Source: Catonia carolina (Eukaryota > Arthropoda > Insecta > Hemiptera > Achilidae). From it: a stretch of DNA of 64,000 nucleotides. Below are positions 10,814 to 20,587 of this stretch, piece after piece; positions within the stretch are counted from its first letter, which is position 1, and each line of letters starts with the position of its first letter. The notes below the pieces were generated by a model. That model saw only the letters and a list, made by a program, of their open reading frames with translations, was not told the origin of the DNA and made no database searches. A program made the position numbers and the translations under genes. The DNA is taken from positions 83,587,969 to 83,651,968 of the forward strand of contig JAQMRL010000003.1 of NCBI GenBank assembly GCA_035578175.1. The letters are read 5' to 3'.

Positions 10814-11238
10814 TAACTACAGATTTCCAACTAACATATTCGGTTATAATAATTGAAATAAATCTTATTTATGAATAAAACAAAATAATAATAATCAGAT
10901 CGGTTCATTATAAACGAAAATACTACCTGACCTACAAAGAAAAACTTGACTGTAGGAAGGGAAGGAACATTATGCAACTTAGCTTGGAATTCTTCACAAA
11001 ATAATACTTCATTGAAAAAAAAGAAGAAATAAAATAAAAAGAGAAAACCATAATAATCACACAAACACGCTCTCACAGATTCACAAGCAGTACCAACATT
11101 TACCTCGGAGGAACCAAATTATCATTGTAGTTTACAGAAACGTAAACAAATAACATTGTACATGGGCGTCTTAATATTTCTGGCTGAAGGGGAAAAATAT
11201 AAAGCTAAGTTTCCTTCTAAAAATATATTAATATTTTT
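10814..11238. other. Spacer, nothing recognised
   Basis: AT-rich. The frame at 10831-11076 shows no family features. Confidence 0.45.
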
Positions 11239-11301
11239 TGTAGCCCTGTAACTAACAGATAGTGCAAATAATTGAACAATCCAACTGTCTGTTATACGCA
11301 G
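11239..11301 (-). repeat. Family A fragment
   Basis: This is only the 5'-end piece (GTAGCCCTGTAACTAACAGA to CTGTCTGTTATACGCAG). It is a short relic. Confidence 0.7.
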
Positions 11302-11542
11302 TAAATAATCTTAAGGGTATCCGGAACGAAAGAAATTGAAAATTTTCACATTTCCGGTTTTTTGCAAATGATTAAAATTCAGAGTTTTCTGCATCCAACG
11401 ATGTAGGTATAATTTATTGAGGGTTTTGTAGGTTTTTTAAAATTAAAAATATATTGAATCCTTACGTTATTTTTTAAACGTAACCATTTGCAAAAAATCT
11501 TTATTTTTTTGAATGACAAGAGATAAATACATAATTTTTTTT

Positions 11543-11776
11543 ATTTTGTGCCATTCCTTCATGACTTTGTCCAGCACTATATTAAACATCAAGGGTGATA
11601 ATCCATCCCCTTGTCTTACACCGGTTTTTATGTCAAAAGGTTCCAAAATTTCTCCTAAGAATTTTATTTTAGATTGAGTTTCACTCAGTGTCTGTATTAT
11701 TAAATTTCTAGTTTTGTCATCTAATCCGTATTCTTCAAGAATGTTATAAAGTGATTGTCTGTTGATCGAGTTAAAT
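11543..11776 (-). pseudogene. LINE reverse transcriptase fragment (RTE-like)
   Basis: A continuous minus-strand frame of about 78 codons reads NRQSLYNILEEYGLDDKT..., then KIKFLGEILEPF, then IKTGVRQGDGLSPLMFN. GVRQGDGLSP is the RT motif preceding the catalytic F/YADD box. The YADD box, endonuclease and C-terminus are absent. The piece itself has no stop. A related C-terminal piece may be the one at 63560-64000. Confidence 0.75.
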
Positions 11777-12457
11777 TATTATTATTATTATTTTATATTT
11801 TGATAAATAATAGCTGTCCAAATTATCTACTAAATTATGCATCGGATGTTTATAAAAACGTAGCCTACAAATTAACTGCTACAATCGTGAATATCTTTTT
11901 AGGTAACCATGTATTTTAGGAGAGTGAATAAGATTAGTTATCATAAAGATTATGAATGAATAATTTTCCGTAAATTTTTAACATCCTGTATTTGAGTATG
12001 TATATTTTATATAATAAACAGAGATAATTATACTTTATGTGTACCTATACAATAATGAACAATAATTTTTTAACGGGCGACTTAGAAAGTTGCATCCATT
12101 GTTCGAAACGTCTCTTCGATAGTTGCAGCATTCTTTGTAGATTGTACTACATTGCCAAACCTAGTCATAATAATATCAACTGTCGAGTTCAAGATTGTAC
12201 ATTTTATTTACCACATGCTTCGTTTTAATTGTTGTTGTTGTTATTTTTAAAACGATAATATATGAAAGTTTTTATATTTTGATTATGAATCCCGTAGGGT
12301 GTTGTGAAGCGTTTAATGCACTTTCTTGTAATATCTCCATGATTATGTCTTTTATAATCAGATAGAAAGTTTTCATTTCACTATCATTCATATTGTATAA
12401 AATTCGGTGATGTCATGAAATTGAATTAATTTTTGTAGCTTTCAAAATTAAGTGATT
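11777..12457. other. Spacer, nothing recognised
   Basis: AT-rich, with a short TTA run at 11776-11792 and a TTG run near 12230. No gene was seen. Confidence 0.45.
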
Positions 12458-13016
12458 GATTCAATTAGATTCAAATGTAGTATTAGATCAAGTGTCTCAC
12501 TATAACTATCTGGGCTGCGATGTGAGCTTTGTTAGGGACTTGGATTTCGAAAATAAAATAAATAAATTTCAAGCTATTTGTGGTATCATTAACAGGACAC
12601 TGGTTAACAGAGCTAGGATAGAGACAGTAGTGAAGTTTTACAAGGTAATGGCAGCCCCAGTCCTTCTTTACGGAAGTGAATCATGGGTTACCACAAAACG
12701 CCAAGAAAGAAGGAACCAAGCAGCTGAAATGAGGTTTTTAAGAAGGGTGAAGGGCTGCTCGAGGCTATCCCTAATACATAACGAGGAAATTAGATCCGAG
12801 TTGGGTGTATTTAGCTTGAATGAAAAAGTGGAGGAGTACCGGAATCAATGGAGGCAACATTTGGAACGGATGCCAGAGGAGAGAATATCTCTAAAAGTGA
12901 TGGAATGTGTTTCAGTTGGAAGAAGGGAGGTAGGAAGACCTCGAAGAAGATGCAGTAGTCGAGATGTACAGGTTGGAATGTCTCGTGTTTGTGTAGACGT
13001 ACGGGATGGTTTGTGA
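12456..13016 (+). pseudogene. LINE ORF C-terminal remnant (186 codons)
   Basis: This is the end of a LINE reverse transcriptase protein, downstream of the catalytic box. Motifs in order: YLGCDVSFVRD, FQAICGIINRTL, KFYKVMAAPVLLYGSESW, AAEMRFLRRVKGCSR, and EYRNQWRQHLERM. The first few residues (MIQLD) come from the duplicated target, so the ATG is a chance start in flanking DNA and not the element's own. No RT catalytic residues remain, so no activity is expected. The clade was not assigned. The same C-terminal type occurs at 22619-22930, 38030-38640 (-) and 43655-43950. Confidence 0.85.
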
Positions 13017-13073
13017 GTTCGGAACAGGCTTATGCCTAATCCTTGATAGTAAGAAGAAGAAGAAGAAGAAGAA
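12469..13073 (+). mobile_element. 5'-truncated LINE insertion with AAG tail
   Basis: The insertion is bounded by a perfect 11-bp target duplication GATTCAATTAG (12458-12468 and 13074-13084), so its limits are firm. It holds the end of a LINE ORF plus the 3' end GGAACAGGCTTATGCCTAATCC and an AAG tail. 5' truncation is the usual outcome of target-primed reverse transcription. The 3' end carries the AGGC..GCCT stem-loop shared by the other LINE ends in this window. Confidence 0.9.
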
Positions 13074-13156
13074 GATTCAATTAGTTACGTTATAATTTAC
13101 GGATGTAAGTCTATAAGAATATTTAGTTTTTCTATAATAACTAATAAGTAATAAGT

Positions 13157-13550
13157 CTGCCCATAACAGACAGGTGGAGTGTCAAATTATTTACACTCGA
13201 TCTGTTAGTTGCAGGGCTAAAATAAATAGTTCTGTTTCTTATCACATGGTCAGCCAATTAAATGACTGAATCATTTAAGAACAGAAGAGGTAGAGGTGTA
13301 AAAGACACTAATCAGAGTTATCTCCTCTCTGAAAGTAATGAATTTCATTGTACAGCCAGACCCTGTGGTGAATGAAGTGAAGGTGTCATTTACAGAGTGG
13401 AAAATATGTGCTTTTCAGAGGGCCCGGCATGCTGATAAGCGTACTTTTCCACTCAGTGAGGAAGGCAATGGTAAACCACCTCACTCCTCGTTTTACTTAG
13501 TAAAACCTCTAGAGGTTCAAACCAGCCTTTCGGCTGTTGACCTAAACAAC
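13157..13550 (+). mobile_element. Family A retroposon, complete, with target duplication
   Basis: This 394-bp copy is flanked by AAGTAATAAGT at 13146-13156 and 13551-13561 (11 bp, perfect). It starts CTGCCCATAACAGACAGG and ends GACCTAAACAAC. Near the 3' end lie three palindromes: TTTTACTTAGTAAAA, AACCTCTAGAGGTT (13504-13517) and CAGCC-TTTC-GGCTG (13523-13536), which in minus-strand RNA is a GAAA-capped hairpin. GGTTCAAACC resembles a pol III B box. The variable-length target duplication and AAC-rich tail point to LINE-driven retroposition. The 72-codon frame at 13338-13556 lies within the repeat. Confidence 0.9.
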
Positions 13551-13579
13551 AAGTAATAAGTAATTAATAAACTAACTAA

Positions 13580-13735
13580 TGCCCATAATAGGCAGGTGGA
13601 GTGTTAAATTAATTGCACTCGATCTGCTAGTTCCAGGGCTAGAATAATTAGTTTTGTTTCTTATTACATGGTCAGCTAATTAAATGACTGAATTATTTAA
13701 GAACAGAAGAGGTAAAGGTGTAAAAGGCACTATAG
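13580..13735 (+). repeat. Family A 5' fragment
   Basis: A second copy begins (GCCCATAATAGGCAGGTGG) 30 bases after the complete one and stops after GTAAAAGGCACTA. Its 3' half is missing, which is unusual because retroposons normally lose the 5' end. Later deletion is likely. Confidence 0.8.
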
Positions 13736-13959
13736 TACGTAAAATGAGAGATGAAGCTTGTGTTAGGAACCGCGTATCTCACCAATTAAGAAACATTAAA
13801 ATTTCTGTTACGGCTCTTTTTAAAGCTTGGTTTTTAAAATTTTATTCGCATAAATTACGAAACACGAAATTGTAATAGGCATTTTCTAGCGTTTTAAAAA
13901 CAAAATATGTAATATTACATTTATAAAAAATAACTGGTTGCGAATGAAATACACTGTTT

Positions 13960-14137
13960 AAAAAAAATTAAAGTCCCATCAACAGCTTGGTTATTAGCGA
14001 CTACGGTGAGTTATCTAACTGAAACGGTTGGATTTTACTTGTAATAATTTTCGGACCCTAGCCGGGAATCGAATCCTGGACCTTTGTGTTGAAGGCTAGC
14101 GTGCTACCATTACGCTACGGTGGCGGCCAAAAATTTG
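13960..14137 (-). repeat. tRNA-derived SINE, group iii
   Basis: On the minus strand the head GGCCGCCACCGTAGCGTAAT and B box GATTCGATTCC are followed by a body that ends CTAATAACCAAGCTGTTGAT and GGGACTTTAATTTT. Group iii copies also lie at 19985, 56745 and (3' end only) 63158. Confidence 0.8.
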
Positions 14138-14284
14138 TTTCCGTTCATTACTTAACTGTAAATTTTATAAAAATAACATGTGAAGTGTATTAGTTTTAAA
14201 AAACTAGTCTGAAAGGTATGATGAAGAGACGGTTGAAAATGGGTTGGAAAGAAACGGAAAGGAAAATACAGGATGACCAACTTG

Positions 14285-14572
14285 GTCCCATAACTATGGG
14301 AAAAGTCTGAAGGGGAAGGAGAAGACAAAAAAGAGTAAGGAGGTGAAGAAGAAGAAGAGGTAAAAGAAGAAAAAGAAGATTTTGTTTTTGGTTTGACTGT
14401 TTTGCAATTACTGCTAATGGGAACGATGAGAAGGGTGATAGATGAAAATGACTAGTGAAAAAAATCCCAGACCTGACCGGGAATCGAATTCAGGACCACA
14501 GGAGATAGAAGAAGGAGGAAGAGGAGTAGAGGAGGAGAAGGAGGAGGAGGAAGAAGAAAATGAAGAAGAAGC
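14285..14572 (+). repeat. Polypurine (GAA/GGA) tract split by a SINE
   Basis: Long almost pure-purine runs at 14304-14380 and 14507-14572 lie on either side of a SINE fragment. Such tracts can form triplex DNA. They may derive from an expanded LINE AAG tail. Confidence 0.75.
14383..14507 (-). repeat. tRNA-derived SINE, group ii, 5'-truncated
   Basis: The minus strand carries the B-box GAATTCGATTCCCGGTCAGG, then GTCTGGGATTTTTTTCAC, and the group ii tail around ATTAGCAGTAATTGCAAAAC. The A-box half of the head is missing. Confidence 0.75.
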
Positions 14573-14575
14573 AAG

Positions 14576-15109
14576 GTTAGAAAATTAATAATAAAAAAAA
14601 GAGTAAATCAAACCTAGTATCTTTTAGACAACCAATCTCAATTCCATCAACTGAACCACAAGAGTGGCCTATTTTCTTTGCATTATATATTATTTAATAG
14701 TGGAAAGTTATTACTTTTTTAAAGTAATAACGATTGTTTAAGTATAATGAAACTAATTAAGAGATTTAATTCGTGGTCTACACGGAAATGGAGCAGAAAC
14801 TTTACTGTCCGCAGCCTGGTGGCGGTTAGTCAGTAGGTTTGTTGGTATAACTGAGCTACCTACCTCAATAATACACTTGCACATTTTTTTATTTTAATGT
14901 GTTCTATTTATATAAACCCACAATGTATTACTGAATACATAATATCTGGCCAATTTCGTGAAAGATTTTCTTTCCTTTAGACAGTTTTAAAAGCTTAAAA
15001 AATAATAATATTATATTTTTCTTGTAAATACATATCGCTGTCTAAAACACATTTATTCTAAAATTCTTCAGAAAAATTAAAACCACGGAGAAACCTTGGC
15101 AGAAACAGC
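14576..15109. other. Spacer, nothing recognised
   Basis: AT-rich, with no family or coding signal. Confidence 0.45.
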
Positions 15110-15455
15110 AAGCCATCTTCTCTTCTTCTAAATCTCAAGAATTAGGATCTTGCCTTATCCGAACTCACTTTTATACATTTTACTATTTTCAGCGAATAGC
15201 TATTTATTTTAATTCATAATTTAGCTACTGCCATCTTCTTCGTGATCTTCCTATGTCTTTTCGTCCATTTGTATTTTAGTTATTAATTTTTAGAATATTA
15301 GCCTATATCTTTCGGTATTCTCTCCAGATGCTGTCTTCACTTACCACTATAAACAGTATTCCTAATTCGGCTATTACTTCTTCATTCCGTATATGGTCTA
15401 ATCTTGTGCACTATTTTGTCCTTCGTAGGAACCTCATCTCTATCAACAATAAATT
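15110..15455 (-). pseudogene. Decayed LINE 3' end
   Basis: The minus strand reads EMRFLRRTK, a stop, then LDHIRNEEVIAELGIL. This is the same C-terminal motif set as the LINE at 12469-13073. A worn 3' end (GGCAAGATCCTAATTC) and an AGAAGAAGAGAAG tail follow. Stops and shifts show an old copy. Confidence 0.65.
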
Positions 15456-15613
15456 CTAAAAAATAATGTCATTTAAATATAATTATCTGACCACTGCACA
15501 TTAATTCGAACAATGACACTTAATTTACTCTTAACAAACAATGTCATAATGATATTAACACTTGTCTTTTTTCACAATGCTTTGTATCAATGCTATTATT
15601 ATTATGGAATATG

Positions 15614-16006
15614 TTGTTGTTTAGGTCATCAGCCAAAAGGCTGGTTTGAACCTGTAGAGGTTTTACTAAGTAAAACGAGGAGTGAGGTGGTTTACCGTGC
15701 CTTCCTCACTGAGTGGAAAAGTACGCTTATCAGCATGCCGGGCCCTCTGAAAAACACATATTTTCCATTCTGCAAACGACACCTTCACTTCATTCACCAC
15801 AGGGTCTGGCTGTATAATGAAATTCATTACTTTCAGAGGAGATAACTCTGATTTGTGTCTTTTGCACCTCTACCTCTTCTGTTCTTAAATGATTCAGTCA
15901 TTTAATTGGCTGACCATGTGATAAGAAACAGAACTATTTATTTTAGCCCTGCAACGAACAGATTGAGTGTAAATAATTTGACACTCCACCTGTCCGTCAT
16001 GGGCAC
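15614..16006 (-). mobile_element. Family A retroposon, complete, with target duplication
   Basis: This 393-bp inverted copy is flanked by ATGGAATATG at 15604-15613 and 16007-16016 (10 bp, perfect). The hairpin reads CAGCC-AAAA-GGCTG, so the stem is kept while the loop changed. This copy independently confirms the family's limits. Confidence 0.9.
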
Positions 16007-16016
16007 ATGGAATATG

Positions 16017-16549
16017 ATATATACCCAAATAACCTATTCCCGTTACCATAACGGCCCTTGAAAATAAACTGAGCTTTGCAACGTTGCCACCAGAATAGTA
16101 GAACCATCGAAACTTAAATTTCATTACTTTGTTTTTTTACTTCGATAAATTTCGTTACAGAATTTACCAATTTTCAATTTAAGATGTTTTGCCGAATCCC
16201 GGAATTTTCTCGTTACAATAGTTTAAAAAGTTTATATTCGTTTGGTAGAACTCTGTATGTAACGGAAAACAGATACATTGGACTAGATTTTGTGTTTTAA
16301 ATATTATTGTTATTATAAAAAATTTAATATTCATATAAAGCTTTTCGAATTCTTCTTGGTTTTAATTGAATTTCCTCTGATAACTTAAAAAAAAAAACAT
16401 TTAATCACTTCAATTTTCTAATTTTTTGAATCTTTTAACTCCTTTTTTCTAATTTTTCTGATTCCTAAAACTAATCAACACGTAATATAATAACGCTACT
16501 TTAATTCTGTGCCGTATGCTACTCAACGACAAATTTAATGGTACGACAA
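16017..16549. other. Spacer, nothing recognised
   Basis: AT-rich, with no recognisable feature. Confidence 0.45.
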
Positions 16550-16625
16550 TCAACATCATCATCGTCATTATCGACGGATTAGGCTCTCTAACTTGTTCCA
16601 GTATTTAAATTACTATCGATTTCTT
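16550..16625 (-). repeat. LINE 3'-end fragment with GAT-type tail
   Basis: The reverse complement reads GGAACAAGTTAGAGAGCCTA, ATCCGTCGATAATGACGATG and then more GATG units. This is the shared LINE 3' end of the window, strongly truncated. Confidence 0.6.
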
Positions 16626-16836
16626 TATATAGATACCCGAGTTTGGAGTTTGGAGCCGAGTTTGGGTTTGGAGTTGGAGTTTGCTATATGTCTTGACAAA
16701 TGTTTTATATTTTATAGGAGGTGAAATTTTATTAAACTTAATTAAAAAACAAGTACTTCATGTTAAGAAATTTCACAGTTAGGGTTACGGTTCGATTCTT
16801 ATAATTTTTCATAAATATTGTTGAATAAATATTAGT

Positions 16837-17157
16837 TCACCGGGTTGGTCTAGAAGGTAAAGTCGTTGCCAAAATCAGCTGTTTAACAGCTGATTTTCGG
16901 AGACGAAGGTTCCTGGTTCAAATCCTAGTAAAGGTAGTTACTTTTATATGGATTTGAATACTAGACAGTGGTTACCGGTGTACTTTGATGGTTGGGGTTT
17001 AATTAACCATACCTTAATTAACCTTAATTAACCTCTCTCAGGAATGGTCGGCCTGGGTCTGTACAAGATTACACCTTATTTACACATCATACACATCATC
17101 TCATCTCATTGGGTCATGGGGTTGCTTATTGTTCTAAATTGAACAGATTGCAACGTA
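16837..17157 (+). repeat. SINE E, complete, tRNA-like head with palindrome
   Basis: The A-box-like GGTTGGTCTAGAAGGTAAAG and the B-box GGTTCAAATCC are separated by a 27-base palindrome in which AAAATCAGCTGTT pairs with AACAGCTGATTTT around a single T. The body contains GTGGTTACCGGTGTACTTTG and CTCTCAGGAATGGTCGGCC. It ends TTGAACAGATTGCAACG. Other copies lie at 27483, 37829, 51425 and 57072. Confidence 0.8.
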
Positions 17158-17839
17158 GACAAATTAGGAATTAAAAATATTTGTCGAGCATAAGGAAATA
17201 GTTTATTATTTTTGAAAGCGGCCAGACTGTAGGCTACAAAACTGTGAATACAATCAGCGATATAGTAAAGAGTGAAGTTGGCTGCGGGTTTCACCGGCTG
17301 CATTATAAGACGTAAGTTAAGTCTAAAAGCCTATTTACACCGAACTGCTCATTCACTTACGTTCGCCTTACATTTTATAATGGAGAAAGCAAAAACGCGG
17401 TTGGTTTAAAGTTACATTTTAAAATATATTAATGCAGTACTCTATATAAGTTATAAAGAACACAATGCAATATAAACTGTTCATGAAAGCAACAGACACT
17501 TCGTTCTTCTTCTTCCTATTTTTCTTAACGCCTCCATTCCCGTTCCAAGATGATGGTTTTGATAAAAAATTTAATTGCATTTCCGTATATTTTATTTCAT
17601 TTTGTATTACAATCGGTATGGGTAGCTGCACTGCACGTTATTTTCATTGTACAGTAATTTATTTACGTTTCCCTTTTACTAATAATTAGTAAAAGCGGCA
17701 TCGCTACGCACGGTATTCTTTCAACGATTCTACTACTAAAATTAACAAGTCTAAAAAATTAGTATAAAAAATGTAAAAAATATTTCATATCTCTGTGAAA
17801 AAGTGTTGTTTACCTAAACCTTTTTAGTTTCCTTACTAT
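17158..17839. other. Spacer, nothing recognised
   Basis: Overlapping short frames at 17419-17689 show no conserved features. Confidence 0.45.
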
Positions 17840-19534
17840 GGGCAGACTTCCACTGGAAGAGACTACGAGCGACTACCAGACCACGCGATTACGTCCGTAG
17901 TAGCGACTGATTCCAACGCAAATAGTGAAACGGAACCGTGTCCATTGCAAGCGATCTTGAGCAGCCAACTTCTCGCGACTACAGGCGACAAGCAATTGAT
18001 CCCCTTGAAATGGAATAGCTCGCTTTAAGGGGATCACTATACCTCGAAAATCGAGTTTTCTAATTTTTGTGCCATTGCCTTCTGTATCTTTTTCTGTGTG
18101 ATTGCATATAAAAATTATAACTGTACGATAGAAATTACGGAAGCTATGCAGATTTTTGTTAAGTAATGTTTTGACCAGAATTTCTTTTAATTGAGTTAAT
18201 CTGTGGAAACAATTAAGAGTTACGATATTCAAAGAACACTAAAAGCTGGGAAGGCAAAGGAAAGTGTGTCAAAAGAAGCAAAAAAAGAGAAAAAAGAGGA
18301 AATTATTTGTGGAAAAAAAACAGTCTGGTGAGGATCAATATTATGGGGCAGGCCAATTTTAGGGTAAGTAAAACTTTACAGCTCATTTCCCGCAAATTCA
18401 CTTTTTTCCATGAACGTACAGTTTTCTCAAAAACTATTTGACTTTGAAGATTGAAATATTTTGAGCATGTTTCCCAGTATAATTGTGACATATGGTACCA
18501 GAATCATTGCAGTATTATTACTACGTTCGAAATAAAATAAAAAATTCTACAAAAACAAATAAATTGCTTTTTCATTTTTCAAAAAAAATCTCGAAATGGT
18601 ATCGCTAGCTCTATATAAATTAATTCTAGTACAAGAGCTTAAAAAGATGTCATAGAAAAGGCACAAAAAAATTAAAGCCCTAACTCTTAACGGTTTCTTA
18701 GAAACGTGTAACTAAAAAGAGGTCAATTTAACATAGGTTAGATAGGATGTATAGTGCTCCCCTTAAGTCGTCAATCGACCTGACCGGGGCTCGATTTCCT
18801 TACAGGTCTGGCATTTTTTCATCACTTATTTTCATTTATCATCATTCTCCACCTTCTGCATTAGCAGAAATTGCAAAATACTCAGACGTAATACTAAAAA
18901 ATAGTAGTCGTCAGTGAATAAAACCTTGTCAACGTCCCGCATTATTAATTACATTACATTTTTGTCACGGATAATAAAAAATTATTAATTAGTACCGTTT
19001 GTGAAAATACACCTCTATGAAATATGAAAGACAAACGATAATACAAATAATAATATCGAGATATACAACATAAACTATAGGCCAAAGTTGCAGTGGAAAT
19101 GGAAGTTGAAAATGGCAAGTAGTCAAGTTTTGATGATTATTTCCGTTTAGTCACCAAAATGACCTTTGAGTTTGCTTACTTAAGTGTCTTATTAAAATGA
19201 AATAATGGGATAAAATATTTAAATAATCATTAGCAACTGCGGTTTTTTTATTATCAATCATTCGTATTAATTACTGATTATTTATTTTTTAATATGCATA
19301 ATGAAATAAAACATTGAAGTATTGCAAAAAGAATAACCATACATTTTAAATACAGTCTTCGTGTTCACAGATATATGTTACAAATTTATCTCTGATCGTG
19401 TAAGCGCCAACTGATAGTCGCACAAAGTAGTCTACAGTCGTCGGCCCTAGTTGTAGGTACACGCATGACTCAAATTTACTTGTAGTCACGTGGTGTCGTA
19501 GTCGCCCGTAGTCTCTTCCAGTGGAAGATCGGCC
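17840..19534. mobile_element. DNA transposon with about 36-bp inverted ends, superfamily open
   Basis: The left end GGGCAGACTTCCACTGGAAG continues GAGACTACGAGCGACTAC. The right end is its inverse (GTAGTCGCCCGTAGTCTC, then TTCCAGTGGAAGATCGGCC). About 32 of 36 positions agree by eye. Both arms are rich in GCGACTAC subrepeats. No transposase motif was found in the 1.7-kb interior, which holds a SINE at 18755-18900. The flanks (CTTACTAT left, TTATTATC right) do not give a clear duplication, so hAT and PIF/Harbinger both remain possible. Confidence 0.6.
18755..18900 (+). repeat. tRNA-derived SINE, group ii
   Basis: A worn B box (GGGGCTCGATTTCC), GGTCTGGCATTTTTTCATC and the group ii tail (CTGCATTAGCAGAAATTGCA then CAGACG) are present. 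It is nested in the inverted-end element. Confidence 0.65.
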
Positions 19535-19664
19535 TTATTATCTGTAGGCAATTTTCCGGAAGTAGAGAAGTACAGTGACACTATCCCACATTGTGACATC
19601 GTTGTCTAGGGCTATATTTAGATCATCGCATTACATAGGAACAACACACATTTTTCAAAATGTA

Positions 19665-19835
19665 TTGAGTAATGATGAATAAGCTTTGACTCGTGCGTAG
19701 GTAATTATAATAAAGTCATTATACAAATGAAAAACTGCCAGGCCTGACCAGAAATCGAACCAGGGACCCAGGCATAAAACCAAGTCTAAAAGCCAGTTAC
19801 ACTGACAACTACACCAAGCATGGGCCGGCAAAATT
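19665..19835 (-). repeat. tRNA-derived SINE, group i
   Basis: The minus strand reads GCCGGCCCATGCTTGGTGTA (A-box side), CTGGTTCGATTTCTGGTCAG (B box), and the group i body including CTACGCACGAGTC. It is the inverted relative of the 1838-2008 copy. Confidence 0.75.
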
Positions 19836-19877
19836 AAAAACAAATGGATGTAAACTTTGTAAAATATATTGGTTTTT

Positions 19878-19891
19878 GGGGGGGGGGGGGG
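19878..19891 (+). repeat. Poly(G) run
   Basis: Fourteen consecutive G bases stand out in this AT-rich DNA. It may be a true homopolymer or an assembly artefact. Confidence 0.9.
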
Positions 19892-19984
19892 TAAATCTCT
19901 TCATTCAGTCATTTTGTTTGTCAAATTTATTTTATATTTACTTATATATTTCATCTAAACAGATTGTAAATAAAAAATTAAAAA

Positions 19985-20150
19985 ATAAGTCGCCTCCATA
20001 GCGTAGTGGTTAATGCTGTAGCCTACGTTTACAGGTTCGATTCCCAGCTATGGTCTGGAAATTTTCACAAATTAAAACCCATAGGGACAGTTATACAACC
20101 CACCATAGTCGTTAATAACTAAGTTGTTGATGCGACTTTAAATAAGCTAA
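19985..20150 (+). repeat. tRNA-derived SINE, group iii, complete
   Basis: A box CCATAGCGTAGTGGTTAATG, B box GGTTCGATTCCC, body CCACCATAGTCGTTAATAAC, end GTTGTTGATGCGACTTTAAA. This is the best group iii copy. Confidence 0.85.
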
Positions 20151-20587
20151 AAATAATAATAATAATGATAAGCTATAAATTTTTTGTGAAGTTCAAATAA
20201 TGTCAATGGGTGAAATTTAAATCCGTCATTATTTTGACGGAAAGAAAGAAGAAATACAGTTCCGATGACCACTCGTTCAATTCCTCGTTCAATTGTACTT
20301 GGTCAGGGTACCAACCTTGTTACTACTGACTTACTGTGTTCAATTGTATTTTAATAGGTACGGCATTATAACGAGGAAGACACTCGTTCTTCTGGTATTG
20401 TACATAACAATTTTACTGAAGCACCTTTCACTTTATAATAGATCCAGACAGACAATAAGCAAGTATTTTTTATGTAGAATTCTTTGATAGGGAGAACAGT
20501 CCATCACCCATGACGGATGAGATCAAGTAATATAGACTTCGGTATTGCACTTATTTTAGTATTGTAGGTTGTTGTACTAGCCTACTG
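20151..20587. other. Spacer, nothing recognised
   Basis: No family or coding signal was seen. Confidence 0.45.

Noticed and set aside
19878..19891. G-quadruplex regulatory site
   Set aside because: It is a single 14-G run with no promoter or gene nearby; sequencing or assembly error is as likely.
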